Assembly: GCA_017453065.1 (NCBI GenBank)
Contig: JAFTKW010000012.1
Coordinates: 1-64,000 of the forward strand
Direction: 5' to 3'
DNA: 64,000 nucleotides
Origin: Lachnospiraceae bacterium
Lineage (GTDB): Bacteria; Bacillota; Clostridia; Lachnospirales; Lachnospiraceae
Part shown: piece after piece, positions 1-8,236 of the stretch
How the letters are laid out: each line of letters starts with the position of its first letter
How positions within the stretch are numbered: the first letter of the stretch is position 1
Notes under the pieces: generated by a model
Told to the model about the DNA's origin: nothing
Databases searched by the model: none
The model's input: only the letters and a program-made list of their open reading frames with translations
Made by a program: the position numbers and the translations under genes

Positions 1-138
1 ACTCCTAACGTAGACGCTTGGAGAGCAACTGTTGTATCCGCTTTGTTGCAGTACTCTGCAAACGGTGGTTCTTGGACAGACGTTGAAAACGCATTTGTTC
101 AGGGCTGGGCTACTCAGTACGAATTAGAGCACAAATAA
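1..138 (+). CDS. Sugar ABC transporter substrate-binding protein, C-terminal end (partial)
   Basis: The window opens inside a reading frame that gives 45 residues and stops with TAA at 136-138. The tail is Trp/Gln-rich (WRATVVSALLQYS ... AFVQGWATQYE), which resembles the last helices of family-1 extracellular sugar-binding proteins. Two MalF/MalG-type permeases follow in the same direction, the usual order for a carbohydrate uptake operon. The protein would be an exported lipoprotein that delivers the sugar to the permeases at 246-2011. The substrate cannot be told from this fragment, and the family call rests mainly on context. Confidence 0.65.
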   Translation, partial: TPNVDAWRATVVSALLQYSANGGSWTDVENAFVQGWATQYELEHK

Positions 139-163
139 GAGTTAAATCTCTAGACTAATTAAA

Positions 164-193
164 GGGCGGGCTGTAAAAATGCTCGCCCTTTTT
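164..193 (+). terminator. Intrinsic terminator between binding protein and permeases
   Basis: An 8-bp stem (164-171 with 181-188, one G-U pair) is followed by a T-run at 189-193. It lies between the binding-protein stop and the permease start. It probably gives partial termination, so that binding protein is made in excess over permease, as is common in sugar ABC operons. Confidence 0.75.
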
Positions 194-245
194 AAATCTA
201 AGGTGTATGATAGAAATATCAAGATAACTTTAGAGGAGGCAGATT

Positions 246-1166
246 ATGAAGAAAAAGAAAAAAGCACCTGAAGCAACCGCAGTAAATGGCAGCTTGATTC
301 GCAGACCTATTCAGCGTTGTTTCCCAATTTTTGTTTTACCTACACTTATTTGTTTCACTATTGGTTTCTTATATCCATTTATTCAGGGTATATATTTGTC
401 ATTTTGTAACTTTGTAACCCCAAGGGATGCAGAGTTTGTTGGATTAGAAAATTACATAGATGCTTTCGCAGACAAAACATTTATGCATGCTTTCTGGTAT
501 ACATCTTTGTTTACTGTGGTATCTATTTTAGCTATTAATATTTTTGCATTTGCAATAGCATATGCATTAACTCAGGAAATTAAAGGAGCGAATATCTTCA
601 GAACAGTATTCTTTATGCCAAACTTGATTGGTGGTATTGTTCTTGGTTATATCTGGTCCATGATTTTTGATGGTATTCTGCAGGCCTATGACACATTCCT
701 TTTAGCAAAAACCAGCTATGGTTTCTGGGGATTGCTGATTCTGATGTGCTGGCAGCAGATTGGTTATATGATGATCGTTTATATTGCAGGTCTTCAGGGT
801 GTGCCTGAGGAACTCAATGAGGCAGCGAAGATTGACGGCGCTACCAAGTGGCAGACATTGTGGAAAGTTACCATTCCAAACGTTATGCCATCTATCACTA
901 TCTGTGTGTTCCTGACTTTGACCAACTCCTTCAAGTTGTTCGACCAGAACTTGGCGCTGACCGGCGGTATGCCAGTACAGTTTAATCCAGATGGAACCAC
1001 TATCAATACTACAGAAATGCTGGCGCTGAATATCTACAAGACCTTCTACACTGGTTCCAACACCAGAGGTATTGCACAGGCGAAAGCGGTTATCTTCTTT
1101 ATCTTAGTAGCAGTTCTTGGTTTGGGACAGCTCTTTGCAACTAGAAAGAAGGAGGTACAGCAGTAA
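246..1166 (+). CDS. Sugar ABC transporter permease, MalF/UgpA type
   Basis: A 306-residue integral membrane protein with a lysine-rich cytoplasmic N-terminus and about six membrane segments. The cytoplasmic EAA loop that contacts the ATPase is clear (EELNEAAKIDGATKWQTLWK), followed by the typical P-N-V-M-P turn. It is one half of the membrane channel of a carbohydrate importer. A strong GAGGAGG ribosome site lies just upstream. It overlaps the next permease by one base (TAATG), so the two are translationally coupled. No ATPase gene is nearby; these systems often share one MsmX/UgpC-type ATPase encoded elsewhere. Confidence 0.9.
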   Translation: MKKKKKAPEATAVNGSLIRRPIQRCFPIFVLPTLICFTIGFLYPFIQGIYLSFCNFVTPRDAEFVGLENYIDAFADKTFMHAFWYTSLFTVVSILAINIFAFAIAYALTQEIKGANIFRTVFFMPNLIGGIVLGYIWSMIFDGILQAYDTFLLAKTSYGFWGLLILMCWQQIGYMMIVYIAGLQGVPEELNEAAKIDGATKWQTLWKVTIPNVMPSITICVFLTLTNSFKLFDQNLALTGGMPVQFNPDGTTINTTEMLALNIYKTFYTGSNTRGIAQAKAVIFFILVAVLGLGQLFATRKKEVQQ

Positions 1167-2011
1167 TGAAACAGAAGAAATCTATTGGCGGCATCGTACT
1201 TACCGTTCTTTTTGCAATTGTCAGTGTTATTTATGTAATGCCTATCGTGGAGGTGTTGATTAACTCCTTCAAATCCAATGCCTATGTAAACATGGATACA
1301 TTTGCGCTTCCAAACGCAGATTCCTTCGTGGGCTTAGACAACTACATCAAGGGTATGACCTTTGGTAACTACCCATTCCTAAAATCAGCAGGATATAGCT
1401 TCCTTATTACTATTACTTCTGCTATCTTGATTTTGCTTTGCACATCTATGACGGCTTGGTATATTGCCAGAGTAAATAGTACATTTGCAAACATTATGTA
1501 CTTCTTGTGCGTATTTTCTATGATCGTGCCATTCCAGATGGTTATGTTTACCTTGGCTGCAACAGCAGATACATTGAGACTTAACTCTCCATGGACAATT
1601 CCAATTGTTTACTTGGGATTTGGTGCAGGATTAGCAGTATTTATGTTTACCGGTTTTGTTAAGGGCCTTCCACTGGAGATTGAAGAGGCAGCAGCCATCG
1701 ACGGTTGTGGACCATTGGTTACATTCTTCCAGGTAGTAATGCCTATGTTGAAACCAACTATGATTTCTGTAGGTATTTTGGAGGTTATGTGGATTTGGAA
1801 TGACTACTTGCTTCCTTATTTAGTACTGGATAGAAAGTATTACAGAACCATTCCTATTCACATTCAGTATTTGAAAGGTAGCTACGGAACAGTAGACTTG
1901 GGTGCAACTATGGCAATCATCATGCTTAGTATCATCCCAATTATTGTGGTTTATCTGTTCTGCCAGAAACACATTATCAAGGGAGTAGCTGCGGGAGCGG
2001 TTAAAGGATAA
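1166..2011 (+). CDS. Sugar ABC transporter permease, MalG/UgpE type
   Basis: A 281-residue partner permease with about six membrane helices and the EAA motif (LEIEEAAAIDGCGPLVTFFQ). It ends with the short basic tail KHIIKGVAAGAVKG, which is characteristic of MalG/UgpE C-termini. Its start overlaps the stop of the preceding permease, consistent with a heterodimeric channel made in equal amounts. The LacI-family regulator begins two bases after its stop, so the regulator is part of the same transcript. Confidence 0.9.
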   Translation: MKQKKSIGGIVLTVLFAIVSVIYVMPIVEVLINSFKSNAYVNMDTFALPNADSFVGLDNYIKGMTFGNYPFLKSAGYSFLITITSAILILLCTSMTAWYIARVNSTFANIMYFLCVFSMIVPFQMVMFTLAATADTLRLNSPWTIPIVYLGFGAGLAVFMFTGFVKGLPLEIEEAAAIDGCGPLVTFFQVVMPMLKPTMISVGILEVMWIWNDYLLPYLVLDRKYYRTIPIHIQYLKGSYGTVDLGATMAIIMLSIIPIIVVYLFCQKHIIKGVAAGAVKG

Positions 2012-2013
2012 AA

Positions 2014-3021
2014 ATGACCATAAAAGATATTTCTAGGGAGACGGGGTACTCTATTGGAACCATTTCCAGAGTGCTGAACAATCATCCCAATGTAAGCGAG
2101 CAGGCTAGAAAGACGATTATGGAAGTGGTGGAAAAAAGAGGCTTCGTTCTCAACGCCAGCGCCAAAAGTCTAAAGCAACAGTCTAGCGCCAATATAATAG
2201 TAATAGTAAAAGGTACATCCAATGAGCTTTTTGCCAATCTAGTAGAGCAGATTCAACTCAACTTCATGTCTACGAAATACAATGTCATAGTGGAGTACAT
2301 TGATGAAGAAGGCAATGAGGTAGAGAGAGCAAGACAGCTTAGCTTGGACAAAAAGCCACAAGGCTTTTTGTTCCTGGGTGGTAATATCGAAAACTTCGTC
2401 AAGGAGTTTGCCAAGTTAGATTTACCAAGCGTATTGGTAACCAACAGAGGAAGAGAATTAGGTTTCGGAAATCTTTCTAGTGTCACCACAGACGATCAGG
2501 CAGCTGCAAGATGCGCAGTGGACTATCTGTTGTCTCAGGGTCACAAAAAGGTTGCTCTGCTTGGAGGCTATGCTGGTTCTGACGTAGGAAGAGCACGTAG
2601 AAAGGGTTGGATTGAAGCCCATGCGAACCATCATATCGAAGAAAAAGACATGGCACCATTTATAGAAGGAAGATTTTCCTTTAAGGCTGGTTACCAAGGC
2701 ATGGAGAAACTGCTGGATAGCGGCGAGAAGATTACAGCGGTCTTTGCTGTGGCTGACGTAATGGCTGTTGGAGCAATCAGTGCCATTACCGATAGAGGAC
2801 TTCGAGTACCAGAGGATATATCCGTACTAGGGTTTGATGGATTGGAGCTAGGAGAGTATGTTTGCCCTAAACTGACCACCATTGTGCAGGACGTAGAGCT
2901 GATTGCGAAACGTAGCTGTAAACTGCTAAGGGATTATATAGAAGAAAAAGGGTCAGCCAAGCATGAGATGGTAGGTTTCAGTTTAAAATGCCGTCAAAGC
3001 GTGAAATATCTTGGTGAATAA
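2014..3021 (+). CDS. LacI-family transcriptional regulator
   Basis: A 335-residue regulator. Residues 1-55 form the LacI helix-turn-helix (TIKDISRETGYSIGTISRVLNN) and hinge helix. The rest is a periplasmic-binding-protein-like effector domain with the usual landmarks (FLGGN, VTTDDQAAA, DYLLSQGHKKVALLGG, SVLGFDG). It starts two bases after the permease stop with only a weak ribosome site, suggesting coupled translation. It most likely senses the transported sugar and controls this operon. The operator would lie upstream of the binding-protein gene, outside the window. Confidence 0.92.
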   Translation: MTIKDISRETGYSIGTISRVLNNHPNVSEQARKTIMEVVEKRGFVLNASAKSLKQQSSANIIVIVKGTSNELFANLVEQIQLNFMSTKYNVIVEYIDEEGNEVERARQLSLDKKPQGFLFLGGNIENFVKEFAKLDLPSVLVTNRGRELGFGNLSSVTTDDQAAARCAVDYLLSQGHKKVALLGGYAGSDVGRARRKGWIEAHANHHIEEKDMAPFIEGRFSFKAGYQGMEKLLDSGEKITAVFAVADVMAVGAISAITDRGLRVPEDISVLGFDGLELGEYVCPKLTTIVQDVELIAKRSCKLLRDYIEEKGSAKHEMVGFSLKCRQSVKYLGE

Positions 3022-3085
3022 CACGACATATACACAAATAATTGAATAATTAAACAAAATTTTGGGCTTGCGTCTATTTTTCATG

Positions 3086-3114
3086 TTGACACTTTCGCTT
3101 AAAAAATATACTAT
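3086..3114 (+). promoter_or_regulatory. Promoter for the amino-acid ABC operon
   Basis: A TTGACA -35 box (3086-3091), a 17-bp spacer and a TACTAT -10 box (3109-3114) lie 42 bases before the binding-protein start. This is a near-consensus vegetative promoter. Confidence 0.8.
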
Positions 3115-3155
3115 GGAATATGTTACATTGAATATTTATACAAGGAGAGAGAGTT

Positions 3156-3995
3156 ATGAAAAAATTAGTTGCAAGCCTTTTGGCTTTAGTAATGGCATGC
3201 TCCATGCTTACAGCATGTGGCAGTGCATCCACAGAAGTTAAGGTTATCGAGATTGACCTTACACAGGAAGAATACGCATTTGGTGTTGATAAGACACAGC
3301 CAGAACTTCTTGAGCAGACAAATGCATTCATTGACAAGATTATGGAAGATGGTACTTTTGAAACTATCTGTAACAACTACTTTGGTGACGGTACACCAGT
3401 TCCAGTAAAATCTGCAACTCTTGATGAGTCCAAAGACCAGTTGGTAGTAGCTACAAACGCAGCATTCGAGCCATTCGAGTACATGGATGGTGAAGACTAT
3501 GTTGGTATCGACATGGAAATCGCAGCAGCACTTGCTGAGTATCTTGGCAAAGAATTGGTTATCATGAACATGGACTTTGATGCAGTTTGCTTGTCCGTTG
3601 GTCAGCAGAAATGCGACATCGCTATGGCAGGTCTTACTGTAAGAGAAGACAGAGAAGAATATGTATCCTTCACAAAGTCTTACTACAACGCTTCTCAGAA
3701 GCTCATCGTTATGGCTGATGACAAGACATTTGATGGTTGTGCAGATGCAGCAGCAGTAGAAGCACTTATTAACGGTATGGGCAGCGATGTAAGGATTGGT
3801 GTTCAGAATGGTACAACTGGCCAGTTCTATGTAGAAGGTGACGAGGACTGGGGATTTGCAGGATATCCTGTAACATGTGTTGGTTATAAGAATGGTTCTC
3901 AGGCTGTTCAGGATATGATCAACGGCAACATTAACTACGTAATTATTGACTCCGCTCCAGCTGCAGCAATCACAGCAGCTATGAACGAGTTCTAG
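3156..3995 (+). CDS. Amino-acid ABC substrate-binding lipoprotein, apparently circularly permuted
   Basis: A 279-residue exported lipoprotein: signal peptide, then lipobox LTAC with Cys21. Residues 28-80 read like the C-terminal end of a family-3 amino-acid binding protein (LTQEEYAFGV, then GTFETICNNYFGDG). The family's normal N-terminal start (DQLVVATNAAFEPFEYMDG...GIDMEIAAALA) comes only at about residue 95. The protein then ends abruptly after the second-lobe segment VIIDSAPAAAITAAMNEF, exactly where the LTxEEY segment normally follows. Order 95-279 then 28-80 would restore the usual fold, so I infer circular permutation rather than truncation. Permease and ATPase genes follow at once, so it is probably functional. 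Confidence 0.88.
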   Translation: MKKLVASLLALVMACSMLTACGSASTEVKVIEIDLTQEEYAFGVDKTQPELLEQTNAFIDKIMEDGTFETICNNYFGDGTPVPVKSATLDESKDQLVVATNAAFEPFEYMDGEDYVGIDMEIAAALAEYLGKELVIMNMDFDAVCLSVGQQKCDIAMAGLTVREDREEYVSFTKSYYNASQKLIVMADDKTFDGCADAAAVEALINGMGSDVRIGVQNGTTGQFYVEGDEDWGFAGYPVTCVGYKNGSQAVQDMINGNINYVIIDSAPAAAITAAMNEF

Positions 3996-4021
3996 GATTT
4001 TGTTAGATAAGGATTAGACGA

Positions 4022-4732
4022 ATGGGCGATTTTGACCGCAAAGTTTTAAAGTTTCTTGAATATTTCATAGACAAAAAAGGATACGTCAGAGTACTGGAAG
4101 GTTTGGAAAATACTTTGACTATTGCAGTGCTTGGTTTGATTATTGGTACCCTGATAGGTATCTTAATCGCATCTGTACGTGTAATGCCAAAATACAAAGT
4201 ATTTCCAAGGATTATGAATGGTTTCTGCAGTTTTTATGTAGGGCTTTTCCGTGGTACTCCTATGGTAGTCCAGCTTTTGCTGTTCTATTATGTACTTCTT
4301 CCTTTGATTGGTCTTCGTATGAGCAGTGTTCAAGTATCCATATTGGTATTTGGTCTGAACAGTGGTGCCTACATATCTGAAATGATGCGAGCAGGTATCA
4401 TGTCTGTTGACCCAGGTCAGATGGAAGCAGGACGTGCAGTGGGACTTAGTTTCTTTACAACTATGGTCAAGATTGTAATTCCTCAGGCAATCAAAAATAT
4501 TTTGCCTACCTTAGGAAATGAATTCATTGCACTGATTAAGGAGACATCCGTTGTCAGCTTTGTAGGTGCGGCAGACTTGTATGTAGCATTCAACTACATC
4601 GGAAGTAACAGCTATGAATTCATGGTGCCATATTTGGCAATGGCGATTATCTACATTATTATTGTGCTGATTATCAGCCTTGGAATCAAATTGATGGAAA
4701 GGAGCCTGCGCAAGAGTGATAGACGTAATTAA
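4022..4732 (+). CDS. Amino-acid ABC transporter permease, HisM/GlnP type
   Basis: A 236-residue inner-membrane permease with about five membrane segments. The N-terminal amphipathic stretch and the phrase [22 protein letters not shown] are typical of the polar amino-acid permease family. The EAA loop reads [21 protein letters not shown], followed by [20 protein letters not shown]. It pairs with the binding protein upstream and overlaps the ATPase gene by 17 bases. The amino acid carried cannot be told from sequence. Confidence 0.93.
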   Translation: MGDFDRKVLKFLEYFIDKKGYVRVLEGLENTLTIAVLGLIIGTLIGILIASVRVMPKYKVFPRIMNGFCSFYVGLFRGTPMVVQLLLFYYVLLPLIGLRMSSVQVSILVFGLNSGAYISEMMRAGIMSVDPGQMEAGRAVGLSFFTTMVKIVIPQAIKNILPTLGNEFIALIKETSVVSFVGAADLYVAFNYIGSNSYEFMVPYLAMAIIYIIIVLIISLGIKLMERSLRKSDRRN

Positions 4733-5477
4733 TCTTAAGAAAAACTTTGGCGATATGGAAGTCCTGAAGGGCATTAGCATTACCATCAACAAGGGTGATA
4801 TTGTAGCAGTTATCGGACCATCTGGCTCAGGAAAAAGTACATTCCTTAGATGCCTCAACTGTATGGAAGATCCAACCTCAGGACAGATTATTTTCAACGG
4901 TGTAGATATCGCTGATATGAGTGTAGATATCAATATCCACAGACGACATATGGGTATGGTATTCCAGCACTTTAATTTGTTCAACAACAAGACAGTTATT
5001 GAAAATATTATGCTTGCACCTGTACACGTTCGTTTGCAGGAAGCGAGAAAGAACAAAATCAAGGTTTCCAAGAAGCAGGTAAAAGAGGAAGCAAGACAGC
5101 AGGCCATGGAGCTACTAAAGCGTATCGGTCTGGAAGACAAAGCGGATGTTTATCCTGTAACCTTGTCTGGTGGACAGAAACAGCGAGTCGCTATCGTAAG
5201 AGCGCTGGCTATGAATCCAGACGTGATTTTGTTTGACGAACCTACCAGTGCTTTGGACCCAGAAATGGTTGGTGAAGTATTGGATTTGATGAAAGACTTG
5301 GCTGCAGAAGGCATGACCATGATTGTGGTAACACACGAGATGGGATTTGCAAGAGAGGTTGCAAACAGACTTCTGTTCATGGATGACGGCGTAATCTTGG
5401 AAAGCGGAGATCCAAAGGAATTCTTCGCAAATCCTCAGACAGCAAGAGCGAAGGACTTCTTGTCTAAGGTTCTGTAA
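4716..5477 (+). CDS. Amino-acid ABC transporter ATP-binding protein, GlnQ type
   Basis: A 253-residue ATPase that starts with GTG inside the end of the permease gene; AAAGGAG at 4697-4703 supports this start. It has Walker [10 protein letters not shown], signature LSGGQKQR, Walker [15 protein letters not shown] and the switch histidine in [14 protein letters not shown] lysine-rich insertion of about 20 residues (around [19 protein letters not shown]) sits before the signature, slightly longer than in GlnQ relatives. It powers uptake through the adjacent permease. Confidence 0.95.
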   Translation: MIDVINLKKNFGDMEVLKGISITINKGDIVAVIGPSGSGKSTFLRCLNCMEDPTSGQIIFNGVDIADMSVDINIHRRHMGMVFQHFNLFNNKTVIENIMLAPVHVRLQEARKNKIKVSKKQVKEEARQQAMELLKRIGLEDKADVYPVTLSGGQKQRVAIVRALAMNPDVILFDEPTSALDPEMVGEVLDLMKDLAAEGMTMIVVTHEMGFAREVANRLLFMDDGVILESGDPKEFFANPQTARAKDFLSKVL

Positions 5478-5485
5478 TATGAAAC

Positions 5486-5514
5486 AAAAGGGGCTTGAAT
5501 CAAGCCCCTTTTAT
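5486..5514. terminator. Bidirectional intrinsic terminator
   Basis: An 11-bp perfect stem (AAAGGGGCTTG / CAAGCCCCTTT) with a 3-base loop has A- and T-runs on both sides. It can end both the ABC operon (plus) and the YolD/polymerase operon (minus). Confidence 0.9.
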
Positions 5515-5524
5515 AATGTGTAAA

Positions 5525-5845
5525 TTAATTGGATATCTCAATACTGCGGATGTCATCCAGCGCAATCTTGGTATTCACCACCTGAATGATGCGGCTAGAG
5601 ACACTAATGCGGGCAATCATGCCAGTGGTTTTGACATATTCGTCCTTTGAATAGTGGACGATTGTAACCATCATACCAGGAGAAAGCTGACGAAATTTAA
5701 TATCCAATTCTTCCAGCATCTCTTCCGACAAATCAATTTTTGGAACAACGATATGCTCTTTGGCGGCCAAGGCTTCACGAAAGCCTTTGAGGGCGTCGAA
5801 GGGCATAAATAATTTAGCGCGACTTACTTTTTCTCTATATGCCAC
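5525..5845 (-). CDS. YolD-like protein
   Basis: A 106-residue protein with the YolD-family signature near the N-terminus (RAKLFMPFDALKGFREAL). Genes of this family lie next to UmuC/DinB-type polymerases in Firmicutes and are thought to act with them, in a role loosely compared to UmuD. It overlaps the upstream polymerase gene by 11 bases, so the pair is translationally coupled and shares the LexA-controlled promoter at 7238-7281. Confidence 0.85.
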   Translation of the reverse strand: MAYREKVSRAKLFMPFDALKGFREALAAKEHIVVPKIDLSEEMLEELDIKFRQLSPGMMVTIVHYSKDEYVKTTGMIARISVSSRIIQVVNTKIALDDIRSIEISN

Positions 5846-7205
5846 TTTTGTGCCCTCCTATCTGCCTGTTTCGATCCATGGTAGTTGCGTGGTCTACCAA
5901 ATCCATTCCCTTTACGATTGCATTTTTACCAAATTTCTTTTTGATATCTAAGACCGCCTGCTGTGCCTTGCGGTCTTTTTCTGGTTCTGCTGGGTCTGTG
6001 AACAAATCATACTGCTCATAGCCTTCATCTACTACATTTCCAAAAGAGATAGTGACACGTTTGATAGGCAGGCTTGGGTCCACTTTGGTATCGTAGATTT
6101 CCTCGAAATATTTGGTCAGAATTCGTACGGAATTGGTGGTCACAGGTATGGTCATAGCACCGCCGGTAAACGGGGTCTGTTTTAAAATCTCCCTGTCTGT
6201 AAGCTTAGACGAAGCGTTTTTGGGAAGATTTAATGCGGAAATACTGTGTCCAATATGAAGGGAAATATTGTTGGTTACGAGTCCTTGGTCTACCAATTCC
6301 AGGCACAACAAATCTACCATCTCTTTGACGATGGTTCTGGCTTCTTCGTAGGAGTATTCGCGCATCAATACCTGCCCACTGGAGAGGCAATTGCTTCGGG
6401 CTTTGAAGGACTTAATTTCTGCAATAGTGCAAGGCTCTCTGCCCCAAGCATGGTCAATCAGATACTCTGCGTCAACACCCATTAGTTTGTAGAGAAGCTT
6501 TTCGTCTCCTTTGGCCACATCTTCCATAGTAAACATGCCAACGCTTTCTAAGCGCCTTGCAATACCAGGCCCAATGCGCCAAAAATCGGTTAGTGGTCTG
6601 TGACGCCATAGCGTGCGTTGATAGGTTTCCTCATCCAAATATCCGATGAAATCCTTAGAGTGCTTGGCTGTGATATCCAGTGCAATCTTACAAAGGTATA
6701 GATTGGTGCCGATGCCACAGGTAGCAGTGATGCCAAGTGTATCCTTGATATCTTTCATAATCTTTAGAGCCAATTCGCGGGCACTTAGCCCATACATAGT
6801 CAAATAGGTCGTAACGTCAAGGAAGGCCTCGTCGATAGAGTAAACATGGATATCGTCTTTAGATATATATTTCAAGTAAATGCCGTAAATTTCAGCAGAG
6901 TAATCAATATAAAGCTGCATACGGGGCGGAGCTTGAATGTAACTTAAGTTAGATGGAATCTCAAAAATGCGACAGCGATTCTTTACGCCCTTTGCTTTTA
7001 GGGAAGGGGATACAGCCAGACAAATGGTGCCACGTTCCCTGTCAGGATCTGCGACCACCAAGTCTGTGGTCATAGGGTCAAAGCCCCTGTCAGCACATTC
7101 CACGGAGGCAAAGAAAGACTTCAAATCGATACACAGGTACATACGCTGAGTAGCTGACTGCGAGTTAGAATCTGTCATATTCAGTGAACTCTGCACACGG
7201 TCCAT
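5835..7205 (-). CDS. Y-family (UmuC/DinB-like) DNA polymerase
   Basis: A 456-residue translesion polymerase. Catalytic motifs are MYLCIDLKSFFASVEC (first metal-binding Asp) and VYSIDEAFLDVT (Asp-Glu pair). A helix-hairpin-helix region (FWRIGPGIARRLESVGMFTMEDVA) and a little-finger domain follow. Length and the coupled YolD gene place it with UvrX/YqjW-type polymerases of Firmicutes. It copies past DNA lesions at low fidelity during the SOS response. The promoter carries a perfect GAAC-N4-GTTC LexA box. Confidence 0.93.
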   Translation of the reverse strand: MDRVQSSLNMTDSNSQSATQRMYLCIDLKSFFASVECADRGFDPMTTDLVVADPDRERGTICLAVSPSLKAKGVKNRCRIFEIPSNLSYIQAPPRMQLYIDYSAEIYGIYLKYISKDDIHVYSIDEAFLDVTTYLTMYGLSARELALKIMKDIKDTLGITATCGIGTNLYLCKIALDITAKHSKDFIGYLDEETYQRTLWRHRPLTDFWRIGPGIARRLESVGMFTMEDVAKGDEKLLYKLMGVDAEYLIDHAWGREPCTIAEIKSFKARSNCLSSGQVLMREYSYEEARTIVKEMVDLLCLELVDQGLVTNNISLHIGHSISALNLPKNASSKLTDREILKQTPFTGGAMTIPVTTNSVRILTKYFEEIYDTKVDPSLPIKRVTISFGNVVDEGYEQYDLFTDPAEPEKDRKAQQAVLDIKKKFGKNAIVKGMDLVDHATTMDRNRQIGGHKSGI

Positions 7206-7237
7206 ATTGCTTGCCTCCTCTCTTCTTACTCACGCCA

Positions 7238-7281
7238 CGAACGTTTGTTCTAATTATACCACCTTATTTTTCCCCCTGCAA
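7238..7281 (-). promoter_or_regulatory. SOS promoter with LexA box for the polymerase operon
   Basis: On the minus strand TTGCAG (7276-7281), a 17-bp spacer and TATAAT (7253-7258) form the promoter. Directly downstream, 7238-7251 contains AGAACAAACGTTCG, the Firmicute LexA pattern GAAC-N4-GTTC. LexA bound there would cover the transcription start. Confidence 0.88.
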
Positions 7282-7377
7282 GCCACCTTTATACCCTTGC
7301 TTCTTAAACATTTCGTTGAGCCCCACTCTGAAAGATGATAAAATGAAGAAAGAATATTGAAGAAAATAGAAAAGATT

Positions 7378-7415
7378 TGCGAGTTGAGAGAAAATGCTAT
7401 TATCCCTTTTCTCTC
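7378..7415 (+). promoter_or_regulatory. Candidate promoter with palindrome over the -10 box
   Basis: An extended -10 (TGC-TATTAT, 7395-7403) sits inside a 9-bp inverted repeat, GAGAGAAAA (7386-7394) and TTTTCTCTC (7407-7415). A TTGCGA lies at 7378-7383, closer than ideal. The palindrome could be an operator for the YkgJ-type gene at 7487. Confidence 0.45.
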
Positions 7416-7486
7416 GCATATAAGGAAATCTGCTGTTTTCTTCAGAATAGTGTACATTTTATCTTCTTTAAAGCGAGCGAAACGAA

Positions 7487-8167
7487 ATGGAAAGAACAGT
7501 AGATTTACTTGAAATTTCAGATGGAAAAATATACACCCTAAATGACATGGTCAAAGTCTGTGCCGACCACTGTAACGGTTGCAGTGCCTGTTGCCATGGC
7601 AGAGGAGATACCATTACCTTGGACCCTTGGGATGTGAACCAGCTAAAGAAAGGCCTCGGCATGAGTTTTGAACAACTACTCGCCAGCGCAATTACTCTTG
7701 GCGTAGTGAACGGACTAATTAGACCAAGCATGACTATGGCAGAGACAGGGCTAACGGATGAGACGGGAGAGCCTGACTCCAAATGCACCTTTTTAAGTGA
7801 GCAGGGACGCTGTCAGATACATAGCTTCAGACCGGGACTTTGCAGACTTTTTCCACTGGGAAGAGTATACGAGGAACAAGGCATTGGCTATATCCTGCTA
7901 AAGGGTGAGTGCGTCAGGGAAAATCGCACTAAGGAGAAAGTGCGTAAGTGGATAGGCATTTCGGATATGGGTACCTATGAGAAGTTCCTAATTGCATGGC
8001 ACGACTTCGTCAAAAAGATGGAAGAAGCCGCCTGCCAAGAAGTAGATGCAAATCTGATAAAGCAGATGAATATGTACGTGCTGCAGAAATTCTATGTGGA
8101 GGATTTCGGAGAGAACTTCTATGAGGAATTTAGCGCACGTTTAGAAACGGCGAAGATACTACTGTAA
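7487..8167 (+). CDS. YkgJ-family cysteine-cluster protein
   Basis: A 226-residue cytoplasmic protein with the family's two cysteine clusters: CADHCNGCSACCHGRGD near residue 25, and CTFLSEQGRCQIHSFRPGLC around residue 105. These probably bind zinc or an Fe-S cluster. A further Cys (GECVREN) follows. The family has no assigned reaction. The ribosome site is poor (AGCGAGCGAAACGAA), so translation may be weak. The neighbour at 8237 runs the same way after 69 bases. Confidence 0.85.
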   Translation: MERTVDLLEISDGKIYTLNDMVKVCADHCNGCSACCHGRGDTITLDPWDVNQLKKGLGMSFEQLLASAITLGVVNGLIRPSMTMAETGLTDETGEPDSKCTFLSEQGRCQIHSFRPGLCRLFPLGRVYEEQGIGYILLKGECVRENRTKEKVRKWIGISDMGTYEKFLIAWHDFVKKMEEAACQEVDANLIKQMNMYVLQKFYVEDFGENFYEEFSARLETAKILL

Positions 8168-8236
8168 AAACAGTTGGGCATCCATGCCGCGTAGACGCAA
8201 GAAGATGCCAACAATAGAAAAATCAGGAAAGAAACT

